From an uncultured Candidatus Saccharibacteria bacterium (lineage in GTDB: Bacteria; Patescibacteriota; Saccharimonadia; Saccharimonadales; Saccharimonadaceae): a stretch of DNA of 64,000 nucleotides. The stretch lies in the NCBI GenBank assembly GCA_937924995.1, contig CALEXY010000013.1, positions 62,001 through 126,000 on the forward strand, in the 5' to 3' direction. This document shows, one piece after another, positions 17,221 through 23,793 of this stretch. The notes under the pieces are model-generated. The model saw only the letters and a list, made by a program, of their open reading frames with translations, had not been told where the DNA came from and ran no database searches. Each line of letters starts with the position of its first letter. Within the stretch, counting starts at the first letter, position 1. The position numbers were made by a program, and so were the translations under genes.

Positions 17221-17730
17221 ATGAAAAAAAGTTTTAAAAATTTTCTAGCCGTATTTATGTTAGCTGGATTATTCGCGGGTGGAGCTTTAAGCGGCTCGGT
17301 ATTTGCGAAGACACCAAAATCAGCGGCAGGTGGTGCTAGTGCAGGTAGTTCTAGTGACTCCGGTTCTGGTGGGTCTAGTGGTATTTGTCCTCCGGGATCG
17401 AAAAATCCAGGTGCAGCAAATATTGCAGCATGTAACATTGATCCTGCACATAAAGGTGATGACCTCATTAATGATACGAATAAAATCATTAATGTGGTAA
17501 TTGGTGTGCTCGGTGTAGTTGCAGTTGCAGTGGTAATCTATGGTGGTTTCCTCTTTCTGACTGCTCAGGGTGATCCGGGTAAGATTAAGAAGGGTAAGGA
17601 TTCAATTACTTGGGGTATTATCGGTTTGATAATTGCGTTATTATCTTGGTCGATTATTAACTTTGTCTTAAGTAGTACGATGAGCGTGCCAGCAGCACAA
17701 AATAGTACTACCACAACTACAGCGCCATGA
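17221..17730 (+). CDS. T4SS pilin-like protein 5 (Ser/Gly-rich)
   Basis: 169 residues. The signal helix ends VFAKT, followed by a Gly/Ser-rich exported linker (about 38-58) and two cysteines (GICPPGSK, AACNIDP). Two helices then surround YGGFLFLTAQGDPGKIKKGK, with a Thr-rich C-terminal tail. The flexible linker is unique in the array. Its last 4 bases overlap the start of pilin 6 (ATGA), so the two are translationally coupled. A leader of about 28 nt follows the terminator of pilin 4; no clear separate promoter is visible, so read-through may supply it. Confidence 0.82.
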   Translation: MKKSFKNFLAVFMLAGLFAGGALSGSVFAKTPKSAAGGASAGSSSDSGSGGSSGICPPGSKNPGAANIAACNIDPAHKGDDLINDTNKIINVVIGVLGVVAVAVVIYGGFLFLTAQGDPGKIKKGKDSITWGIIGLIIALLSWSIINFVLSSTMSVPAAQNSTTTTTAP

Positions 17731-18134
17731 TTAAAAATAGTTTAAGAAACATCATCTATTCCCTACTATTTATTACTTGTCTGGTGTTTGCTAGTTTAGT
17801 GAAACCAGTTTCAGCTTTTACTTGTCCAGAAAAAACGGTACGTGTGGGTGAATCCGTATCGGCACTTTCGGAATGCAATGTAGAAAAAACCGATGGCGAT
17901 AAATCACTGATGTCTAATGTGGCTATGCTGATTAATGTGTTTGCTTCAGTGATGGGTTTCCTGGCGGTAGGTATGATAATCTATGGTGGATTCATGCTAC
18001 TCACTGCACAGGGTGATCCAGCGAAAATCAAACGCGGAAAAGATGTAGTTACCTATTCGATTATCGGTGTAATCTTAGTAATGTTGGCTTACGCAATTGT
18101 AAATTTCGTAATGAATAGTGGAATAAAAATTTAA
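17727..18134 (+). CDS. T4SS pilin-like protein 6
   Basis: 135 residues: signal helix (about 8-30, ending VSAFT), two exported cysteines (FTCPEKT, SECNVEK), helix, loop YGGFMLLTAQGDPAKIKRGK, helix. It overlaps pilin 5 by four bases and closes the array before a strong terminator. It is close in sequence to pilins 3 and 5, indicating local tandem duplication. Confidence 0.84.
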   Translation: MIKNSLRNIIYSLLFITCLVFASLVKPVSAFTCPEKTVRVGESVSALSECNVEKTDGDKSLMSNVAMLINVFASVMGFLAVGMIIYGGFMLLTAQGDPAKIKRGKDVVTYSIIGVILVMLAYAIVNFVMNSGIKI

Positions 18135-18147
18135 GATAAATTTCTAG

Positions 18148-18176
18148 AAAAGACCTCGATATAGAGGTCTTTTTTT
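18148..18176 (+). terminator. Terminator closing the pilin array
   Basis: AAAGACCTC / GAGGTCTTT stem with a 6-nt loop and seven Ts. Confidence 0.88.
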
Positions 18177-18293
18177 GTACTTTGATTGTCGGGTGATTTT
18201 TTGAGTTTAGATTTTTGGCTAAAATTAATTTATATTTAATTCCCTCATGCTTGCAGTATTTGAGAAACGGCATATATTGAGGTTAGTGGATTC

Positions 18294-18325
18294 GAAAAAA
18301 ATATACCGAATTCACGGTATATTTA
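18294..18325 (-). terminator. Terminator after the small heat-shock gene
   Basis: ATATACCG / CGGTATAT stem flanked by an A run that becomes the U-tract on the minus strand. Confidence 0.75.
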
Positions 18326-18340
18326 ATTTTAAACAATGAG

Positions 18341-18838
18341 TTATGCGATTGGGATGCGGATAGGTGCTTCGGTCTTTTCTTTTTCGAAAGAAATGGTGAG
18401 CACGCCGTCTTTTAATTCTGCTTTTACGCTACCTTCGTCTTCGCGAACTTGGACTGGAAGGGCGATTGTACGAGAAAATTCTCCCCAATAACACTCTTGG
18501 ATGTGCCAACGAGTGGTCTGTTCATCTTCACCGCCACTAAGGACGCCGGAGATGGTTAAGATATTGTCAGAAATGGTAACATCGAGGTCCCCTTTGGAGA
18601 TGCCTGCGGTGCGAGCTTTGACAACTAACTTGTCGGCAGTTTCGTATACATCCACTGCTAATTGTCCTGGAAAATCACCAGGTTCTTCTTCCCACGCCTC
18701 TGGATCTTCTTCTGCTGGAAGCGGACTCGGTTGTTCTTCTAGAGCTGAAACAGGTTCAGAGTCTAGGCCATCATTATCCAGAAAAGCGGCCGCGAGTTCA
18801 TCTTCCATAAGCATGTCTTCGTCATTAGTACGAGCCAT
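18341..18838 (-). CDS. Small heat-shock protein (Hsp20/alpha-crystallin)
   Basis: ATP-independent holdase chaperone of the cytoplasm. The alpha-crystallin domain spans about residues 60-155: LAVDVYETADKLVVKARTAG, DLDVTISDNILTISGV, and the signature ELKDGVLTISFEK. It ends in a short I-P-I tail (IRIPIA), the I-X-I motif used for oligomer assembly. The N-terminal about 58 residues are unusually acidic (MEDELAAAFLDNDGLDSEP), unlike the usual hydrophobic N-arm. GGAGG lies 9 nt before the ATG. It is divergent from comF. Confidence 0.93.
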   Translation of the reverse strand: MARTNDEDMLMEDELAAAFLDNDGLDSEPVSALEEQPSPLPAEEDPEAWEEEPGDFPGQLAVDVYETADKLVVKARTAGISKGDLDVTISDNILTISGVLSGGEDEQTTRWHIQECYWGEFSRTIALPVQVREDEGSVKAELKDGVLTISFEKEKTEAPIRIPIA

Positions 18839-18877
18839 TGCTTGTATTCCTCCACATTAACTATTGTTCTTAACTAT

Positions 18878-18883
18878 TATAAG
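18878..18883 (+). promoter_or_regulatory. -10 box of the comF-like gene (leaderless)
   Basis: TATAAG ends 7 nt before the ATG at 18891. This supports the ATG over the upstream in-frame TTG at 18864, which lies before the box. Confidence 0.5.
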
Positions 18884-18890
18884 AGTGGTT

Positions 18891-19709
18891 ATGGTAAAAA
18901 TCAAGAGTAAACAGCTTTATCGTGTAAAAATTACAATAGAAAAATTTATTTTAGATATGGTTTTGCCAAACAGATGTGTGCGGTGCCAGAGAGAGGGCGG
19001 GATTTTTTGTGACCGTTGTAAAAAATATATAAGCATAATCAATTCGGGCTATGTGATGAATGATATGTACGGGTTTGAAAAATTATTGGTAGCAGGATTG
19101 AAAGAGGGGTGTTTTGAGAGGATGGTGCGAGATTTTAAATATAAAGGGAGGCGTGATTATGGAGAATTTTTGGCGGAGAAATTAGGGGAGGTGATTTTTG
19201 GTGAGGTTAAGAGAATGAAGCTTGATGATAGGTCGAGTGAAGTTGAGAGAATGAAACTTGATGATAGGTCGAGTGATAAGTTGGGTGATGCACTGGTTGA
19301 GGTGTCAAGAACGATGGGTGCTGAGATGCAGGAAATACGAAAAATTGTTTTAGTTCCCTTGCCAACGATTCGAAAACATATTCGAGAAAGAGGATTCGAT
19401 CATACTTTGAGATTATGTTTTGAACTAGAGGAATTTTTACAGAAAAGATTTGATGATTTGGGGGTGAGTGTAGAATATCAGAGTCTGTTAGTTAGAAAAA
19501 ATAAGACGGTGCAGGTGGGTAAAGAAAAGAAAGAGCGTGTGAAGCAGGCGGAGAAAGCGTATGGAATTTGTGAAGGGGTAGAAATTGAGAATAAGACGCT
19601 CTATATATTGGTGGACGATGTGACGACGACGGGTGCTTCCCTTGCGGCAGCGAAAAAAATACTGCAGGCCGATCGAGTATGGGCTGCAGTATTAATGAAA
19701 GAACGTTAA
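18891..19709 (+). CDS. comF: ComF-family amidophosphoribosyltransferase-like protein
   Basis: A zinc-knuckle (residues about 26-45: NRCVRCQREGGIFCDRCKKY) is followed by a type I phosphoribosyltransferase domain. KIVLVPLPTIRKHIRERGFD and the PRPP loop LYILVDDVTTTGASLAAAKK are clear. ComF supports natural DNA uptake in other bacteria, and Saccharibacteria commonly keep com genes. Start chosen at 18891 because of the -10 box 7 nt before it. The protein contains a duplicated 12-residue block (RMKLDDRSS twice) produced by a 36-bp tandem repeat. It meets the next minus-strand gene stop-to-stop with no gap. Confidence 0.85.
   Translation: MVKIKSKQLYRVKITIEKFILDMVLPNRCVRCQREGGIFCDRCKKYISIINSGYVMNDMYGFEKLLVAGLKEGCFERMVRDFKYKGRRDYGEFLAEKLGEVIFGEVKRMKLDDRSSEVERMKLDDRSSDKLGDALVEVSRTMGAEMQEIRKIVLVPLPTIRKHIRERGFDHTLRLCFELEEFLQKRFDDLGVSVEYQSLLVRKNKTVQVGKEKKERVKQAEKAYGICEGVEIENKTLYILVDDVTTTGASLAAAKKILQADRVWAAVLMKER
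19206..19277 (+). repeat. 36-bp in-frame tandem duplication inside comF
   Basis: Two head-to-tail 36-bp units differ at a few bases and each encode ...RMKLDDRSS. The frame is kept. Confidence 0.9.
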
Positions 19710-20102
19710 TTAGTTGGTGGTACCGACACCGATCACGGAGTTGAGGACGAAATGAACGATGGCGTAAGCCAGAAGTGAGATGATGAGACCGATGATGGCA
19801 TAGAGCACGGTGTTTTTGGCATCTGTAACCTTTTTAGAGTCACCGCCAGAGAGAATATAACGAAGGCCACCGTAAACTAGCATAATAACCGAGATGAGGC
19901 CGACAATGAGTAATACGGTGTTAGTAATGCGACTGAAAACACCATTATCGCCGATGAGTTCAGTAGGCATACCATCAGCACGGGCGGCATTTGCACCTTC
20001 TTGGACACTAGTAGCAGAAGCTAGAAGACGGCTCGAAAAAAGGCAGGCAAAGGCGCCAAGACCAGTAAAAGTTTGTGTAATAATTTTGGTAATTTTTTTC
20101 AT
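19710..20102 (-). CDS. T4SS pilin-like protein 7 (dispersed copy)
   Basis: 130 residues: signal helix (about 10-30, LLASATS), short exported segment, helix, loop YGGLRYILSGGDSKKVTDAK, helix. It is a VirB2-like pilin on the opposite strand to the array, about 1.6 kb away. It has G-D-S where the others have G-D-P and lacks the cysteine pair, so it is a divergent paralogue. It is transcribed alone and converges with comF. Confidence 0.83.
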   Translation of the reverse strand: MKKITKIITQTFTGLGAFACLFSSRLLASATSVQEGANAARADGMPTELIGDNGVFSRITNTVLLIVGLISVIMLVYGGLRYILSGGDSKKVTDAKNTVLYAIIGLIISLLAYAIVHFVLNSVIGVGTTN

Positions 20103-20234
20103 GAAATATAGAATCTCGCGGTTAAATTCGACAATATTATTTTAACACAGATGTGCGAAAAAGCAATGAATCGTGAGATTTGTAGAGATATTTGAGGAAT
20201 ATTTGGAAAAACTATTAGAGATGTGGTGAATTTA

Positions 20235-20243
20235 TGATAAGAT
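20235..20243 (+). promoter_or_regulatory. Extended -10 promoter of tRNA-Ser(GCT)
   Basis: TGATAAGAT ends 10 nt before the first base of the tRNA. Confidence 0.6.
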
Positions 20244-20253
20244 AGAGATAGAC

Positions 20254-20346
20254 GGAGAGTTACCCAAGTGGCTGAAGGGGGCGGTTTGCTAAATCGCTAG
20301 TGTGGGGAGACCTGCAGCGGGAGTTCGAATCTCCCACTCTCCGCCA
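20254..20346 (+). tRNA. tRNA-Ser (anticodon GCT), CCA encoded
   Basis: The 7-bp acceptor stem GGAGAGT/ACTCTCC is perfect, the discriminator is G, and CCA lies at 20344-20346. The anticodon loop TTGCTAA puts GCT at 20288-20290, reading AGC and AGU. A long class II variable arm follows, as expected for serine. Confidence 0.97.
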
Positions 20347-20364
20347 TTACACGACGTCGATTGG

Positions 20365-20390
20365 AAAAGATCCTTGAAAGGGTCTTTTAT
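20365..20390 (+). terminator. Terminator after tRNA-Ser(GCT)
   Basis: AAAAGATCC / GGGTCTTTT stem then ATTATT. A second perfect 11-bp hairpin (TATTCTAAAAA / TTTTTAGAATA) follows at 20391-20415. Confidence 0.7.
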
Positions 20391-20419
20391 TATTCTAAAA
20401 ATTCTTTTTAGAATAATGT

Positions 20420-20452
20420 GATTCTCTGTCTTCTGCGTCGTCGTCTCAAAAA
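20420..20452 (+). repeat. 33-bp element shared downstream of two tRNA-Ser genes
   Basis: Contains CTTCTGCGTCGTCGTCTC. It is almost identical to 21493-21525, differing at about three bases. Both copies lie after a tRNA-Ser and a hairpin. Confidence 0.85.
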
Positions 20453-20462
20453 AATATTATTA

Positions 20463-20471
20463 TGTTATAAT
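20463..20471 (+). promoter_or_regulatory. Extended -10 promoter of the 153-aa protein gene
   Basis: TGTTATAAT lies 23 nt before the ATG; an AAGGTG ribosome site sits between. Confidence 0.6.
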
Positions 20472-20494
20472 GTTAATAGTTAAAAGGTGCTAAT

Positions 20495-20956
20495 ATGGAC
20501 GAAAAAATTGTAAAGTGGGAAGGTGAAGAATATATTTCACATAATAATGGTGCGGGGTGGTATGTGGGATTAATTTCTATAACCTTAGTATTTAGCCTAC
20601 TCTCTTTTTATTTACAGTGGTGGACTTTTTTGGCTTTAGTGATTGTGTCGGCTTTGACGTTGTTGATTCTAGCGGTGAGACCAGCCAGAAAAATTTCCTA
20701 CACTTTAACCGATAAGGGTTTTACGGAAGGTGACAAATTTTATGCGTTTTCTGAGTTTAAATCTTTTGGGATTTTACAAGATGATGTACATTTTGCGATT
20801 GTTTTGACACCGAGAAAGCGTTTATCGCCCGCGGTGACGATTTACTTTCCAGAAAACAAGGGTGAAGGGATTGTCGATATGTTTGGGGCGAAATTACCAA
20901 TGGAGCCAGTGGAGTTGGATTTATTAGATAAAATTGTAAAAAGACTGCGTATTTAA
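20495..20956 (+). CDS. Small membrane protein with PH-like C-terminal domain, unknown function
   Basis: 153 residues. The N-terminal 20 are soluble (KIVKWEGEEYISHNNGAGWY). Two closely spaced membrane helices follow (about 21-38 and 42-62), then about 85 residues of mostly beta structure beginning KISYTLTDKGFTEGDKFYAF. This layout resembles bacterial PH-like (YdbT/DUF-type) membrane proteins found in many CPR genomes, but I cannot name the family with confidence. It is transcribed alone between tRNA genes. Confidence 0.7.
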   Translation: MDEKIVKWEGEEYISHNNGAGWYVGLISITLVFSLLSFYLQWWTFLALVIVSALTLLILAVRPARKISYTLTDKGFTEGDKFYAFSEFKSFGILQDDVHFAIVLTPRKRLSPAVTIYFPENKGEGIVDMFGAKLPMEPVELDLLDKIVKRLRI

Positions 20957-20995
20957 AAAATCTAAATTTCAGGGGTACAAATCAAAAAGGAAATA

Positions 20996-21004
20996 TGTTA
21001 TAAT
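20996..21004 (+). promoter_or_regulatory. Extended -10 promoter upstream of tRNA-Arg
   Basis: TGTTATAAT lies 70 nt before the tRNA. The leader contains two hairpins, around 21007-21030 and GTGAATA/TATTCAC at 21044-21070. Confidence 0.6.
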
Positions 21005-21074
21005 ATGAGTGTCGTAGTAATACGATGCTCATTTAATTTCTAGGTGAATATTACTTTATGTGGTATTCACACAT

Positions 21075-21151
21075 GCACCCGTAGCTCAGCTGGATAGAGC
21101 GTTTGCTTGCGGAGCAAAAGGTCGTAGGTTCGAATCCTGTCGGGTGTACCA
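21075..21151 (+). tRNA. tRNA-Arg (anticodon GCG), CCA encoded
   Basis: Acceptor stem GCACCCG/CGGGTGT (one G-U), discriminator A, CCA at 21149-21151. The anticodon loop TTGCGGA puts GCG at 21109-21111. G34 reads CGC and CGU; most bacteria use ACG (deaminated to inosine) instead, so the anticodon is notable. Confidence 0.95.
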
Positions 21152-21165
21152 AATGAAATTATGAG

Positions 21166-21196
21166 AAAATCAGTTCCTTTTCGGAGCTGATTTTTT
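21166..21196 (+). terminator. Terminator after tRNA-Arg
   Basis: AAATCAGTTCC / GGAGCTGATTT stem with a T-rich tail. Confidence 0.8.
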
Positions 21197-21320
21197 GTGT
21201 GAAATATTTTGGCGTGGTAGGGTTTTTATGAATAAGCTTTTTAAATCAAAAAAATGAATTAAATAATAATGATGGAATTTTTTTGTTGGCTCGTAATCTG
21301 TTGTAGTTAAGAGTAATTTT

Positions 21321-21329
21321 TGCTAAAAT
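21321..21329 (+). promoter_or_regulatory. Extended -10 promoter of tRNA-Ser(CGA)
   Basis: TGCTAAAAT ends 7 nt before the first tRNA base, so transcription would start at or next to G1. Confidence 0.6.
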
Positions 21330-21336
21330 AAGAGGT

Positions 21337-21424
21337 GGAAGCGTGGCCGAGTGGTTGAAGGCGCACGACTCGAAATCGTGTGGGCCGAAAGGTCTCGGAG
21401 GTTCGAATCCTCTCGCTTCCGCCA
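21337..21424 (+). tRNA. tRNA-Ser (anticodon CGA), CCA encoded
   Basis: Acceptor stem GGAAGCG/CGCTTCC is perfect, the discriminator is G, and CCA is at 21422-21424. The loop CTCGAAA places CGA at 21371-21373, reading UCG. There is a long variable arm. The last 19 nt are copied again 208 bp downstream. Confidence 0.97.
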
Positions 21425-21685
21425 TAAATGTCGGAATCGAAAAAGACTCTATAGCGTCTTTTTATCTTTTTAAGTTGAAACTTAAAAAGGAGGATTCTCG
21501 ATCTTCTGCGTCGTCGTCTCAAAAATGCAAGCACTTTTGCGAACTCCTCCTTGAAGGCGAATCCAAATTTTTCGAGAGAGGAGGAACGGAAGGCTTTTGC
21601 GAAGCAAAAGTCTAATCCTCTCGCTTCCGCCATAAATGTCGGGATCGAAAAAGACTCTATGGAGTCTTTTTATCTTTTTAAGTTA
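21406..21685 (+). repeat. tRNA-Ser(CGA) tail repeat unit with terminators
   Basis: The last 19 nt of the tRNA plus the following terminator (21406-21477) recur almost exactly at 21614-21685. Between the copies lie a hairpin (TTTTTAAGTT/AACTTAAAAA), the 33-bp element seen after tRNA-Ser(GCT), and a 59-bp core (21574-21632). The core has GAGGAACGGAAGG, a CTTTTGCGAAGCAAAAG hairpin and the tRNA tail. The same core occurs twice after tRNA-Ser(GGA) near 38 kb. The copy has no anticodon arm, so it is not a tRNA gene. Confidence 0.88.
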
Positions 21686-21714
21686 AAAATAAGGATCACG
21701 AGGTCCTTATTTTT
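21685..21714. terminator. Terminator overlapping the sugar-transferase stop codon
   Basis: Perfect 11-bp stem AAAAATAAGGA / TCCTTATTTTT, usable on both strands. It shares two bases with the stop codon of the minus-strand gene. Confidence 0.8.
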
Positions 21715-23170
21715 ATTCACTTCCCTTGCCAGTAAAAACGGCAGCGACAGTTTTGATGAGAATTTTAATGTCGTAGGTGATACTCCAGTGATCGATATAG
21801 TAACAATCGAGACGAACGATTTTTTCAAAGTCGGTAATTTCGCTGCGACCGGAAACTTGCCAGAGTCCAGTGATACCAGGTTTGATACTAATACGGCGCT
21901 TGTGGTGGGCGGCATACTGATTATATTCATTTACTGTAGGCGGACGGGTACCAATGAGTGACATACTACCACCGAGCACATTAAAGAATTGAGGCAATTC
22001 GTCGATACTAGTTTTGCGGAGAATTTTGCCAATTTTAGTAATGCGTGGGTCATTTTTCATCTTAAACATAAAGCCCTGCATTTCGTTTTGCTCTTGTAAG
22101 TCTTTGAGACGCTCTTCGGCATTTTGATACATGGAACGGAATTTATAAATATAAAAGAATTTACCGTTACGACCAACACGTTTTTGCTTGAAAATAATAG
22201 GTCCTGGATCCTCTAGATAAATCAATGGTGCGACAATAATACCAAAAAGAATACAAATTAGACACCCGACTAGGGCACCAAGAATATCCATGAGGCGTTT
22301 GACGATTAATTCCCCATCGGTAAAGATACGAGGTGAAAGGCGAATTACACTGGAGGTGCCGAAGTCTTCGAGTTTAGTTTCTAGGGTTTCAATTGCGAAA
22401 CTGTCGATTGTAATAAGTGAATCAATACCCATTTTACTAACTAGTTCAATTAATTCGCGGATTTTTTCGCGATCAGTATGGGCAACGCTAAAAATTACAA
22501 AGTCAACCTGATGACGTTTGAGATATTCAATAGCCGGGGTGGTGAGCTCTTTTAAATCGTAAGCTTCGGCTGGATTAGCAATAGCTTCAAGAGTAAGTTT
22601 ATTTTTGGTGAGGGGTTTTAATTTATAGAAAAGATCTTTACATTTACCAGAGAGTGAACTAATACCAATAATTTCACAATCTTCAGCGTCGAGTTTTTGG
22701 ATTTTACTAATTACATTACGAAGGTTGCAACTATCAGTAAAAATTACAGTCTTTTTGGTATGATGTCCGAGGTATTCGCGTTTTAAGAAATGAATTAAGT
22801 AGATTGTAATAAACGAAGTTACGAAATTGACTGAGAAAAAAGTACCGAAGAAGAGGCGTGGAATACTATTACTAGTGTGGGTGAGATAAACAATGGCGGA
22901 AAAAATAATGGCCATAAACAGATTAGTGAGGAGGGCGGATTTAGCATGGCGAAGAATACCACGTTTTTTAGTGTCAGGATTACTGTGGTAAAAAGTAAAA
23001 ACGATTAGGTATGCAAGAAGAAGATAGAGATAAATAGAGACGGTGCGTATGTTATAAAAGGCAATATCGTTAGGCTCCCAGCCGAAGCGATAAAAGTAGG
23101 TAATTAAAAAAGAAATGGTAATGGCAAAAAGATTAGCGGTAAATAACTCAACACGACGATGATTTGACAT
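21713..23170 (-). CDS. Undecaprenyl-phosphate sugar phosphotransferase (WbaP/WcaJ-like)
   Basis: Starts assembly of a surface polysaccharide by moving a sugar-1-phosphate from a nucleotide sugar to the lipid carrier. 485 residues: four or five N-terminal membrane helices (about 10-125), a nucleotide-binding-like middle domain (about 135-275), then the catalytic polyprenyl glycosylphosphotransferase domain from about 290. Diagnostic motifs are VKRLMDILGA, EDPGPIIFKQKRVGRNGKFF, YKFRSMYQ, TSIDELPQFFNVL and SLIGTRPP. It is a monocistronic minus-strand gene. The bacterium must salvage or make Und-P; no other polysaccharide genes are adjacent except the LCP protein at 35.7 kb. Confidence 0.93.
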   Translation of the reverse strand: MSNHRRVELFTANLFAITISFLITYFYRFGWEPNDIAFYNIRTVSIYLYLLLAYLIVFTFYHSNPDTKKRGILRHAKSALLTNLFMAIIFSAIVYLTHTSNSIPRLFFGTFFSVNFVTSFITIYLIHFLKREYLGHHTKKTVIFTDSCNLRNVISKIQKLDAEDCEIIGISSLSGKCKDLFYKLKPLTKNKLTLEAIANPAEAYDLKELTTPAIEYLKRHQVDFVIFSVAHTDREKIRELIELVSKMGIDSLITIDSFAIETLETKLEDFGTSSVIRLSPRIFTDGELIVKRLMDILGALVGCLICILFGIIVAPLIYLEDPGPIIFKQKRVGRNGKFFYIYKFRSMYQNAEERLKDLQEQNEMQGFMFKMKNDPRITKIGKILRKTSIDELPQFFNVLGGSMSLIGTRPPTVNEYNQYAAHHKRRISIKPGITGLWQVSGRSEITDFEKIVRLDCYYIDHWSITYDIKILIKTVAAVFTGKGSE

Positions 23171-23358
23171 ATTGAATTTATTGTAACATAAATATCCAGA
23201 TTTTACAGATTAAATAAAAAAATCACCCCTGTTAATGCTTATGATTGCAGAAAATACAAAATTATTTGCTAATAAAATATATCATATATGAGATATTTTG
23301 GTTTGGGTTAATTTTAGGATTTTTGGCGTTACAGGTAGAAATCAGGGGAGAAATTTAG

Positions 23359-23364
23359 TATAAT
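23359..23364 (+). promoter_or_regulatory. -10 box of the HIT-valS operon
   Basis: TATAAT lies 39 nt before the ATG; a GGAGAAGG ribosome site precedes the start. Confidence 0.6.
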
Positions 23365-23403
23365 CAAGAAAGAAAATTAATTGGATGGTGGGGAGAAGGC
23401 AAA

Positions 23404-23793
23404 ATGGCAAGTATTTTTTCAAAAATCATTGCAGGTGAGATTCCATGTTACAAAATTTACGAGGATGAGAAGACCTTGGCTTTTTTGGATATTCACCCAG
23501 AAACCAAAGGTCATACCTTAGTGGTGCCGAAACTTGAAGTCGATAAACTTTACGATTTACCAGAAGATTATTATCTTGCGGTAATGAAAACTGTGAAAAA
23601 ATTGGCTTCAAATATGGAAAAAGTTTTGGGAGAGAGGACTTTGATTAAGGTGATTGGCACCGATGTACCACATGCACATGTGCATCTAGTGACTTTTGAT
23701 CCAAATTATAAATATGGCCAGGTGGTGGAAATTTCCGAAGCGGAAATGGCTGAAATTAGAGAAAAATTATTCTTAGAAAGTGAGGAGAACTAA
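23404..23793 (+). CDS. HIT-family nucleotide hydrolase (HinT-like)
   Basis: Purine nucleoside phosphoramidase-type enzyme of 129 residues. The opening SIFSKIIAGEIPCYKIYEDE is the classic HinT start, followed by FLDIHPETKGHTLVVPK. The catalytic HxHxH triad is in VPHAHVHLVTF. HinT-type proteins hydrolyse adenylated by-products, including aminoacyl-AMP. Linkage to valS fits such a clean-up role. The stop and the valS start overlap by one base (TAATG), so translation is coupled. Confidence 0.95.
   Translation: MASIFSKIIAGEIPCYKIYEDEKTLAFLDIHPETKGHTLVVPKLEVDKLYDLPEDYYLAVMKTVKKLASNMEKVLGERTLIKVIGTDVPHAHVHLVTFDPNYKYGQVVEISEAEMAEIREKLFLESEEN

Noticed and set aside
2884..18134. A complete conjugative element
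   Set aside because: No relaxase, VirD4-type coupling protein, integrase or attachment sites are visible, so only a secretion/pilus role is supported.
18864..18890. Upstream TTG start of comF
   Set aside because: It lies before the -10 box, and the extra residues are not family-like; the ATG at 18,891 is preferred.
21574..21632. An extra tRNA gene at the tRNA-Ser tail copy
   Set aside because: Only the T-arm/acceptor 3' end is present; there is no D-arm or anticodon arm.
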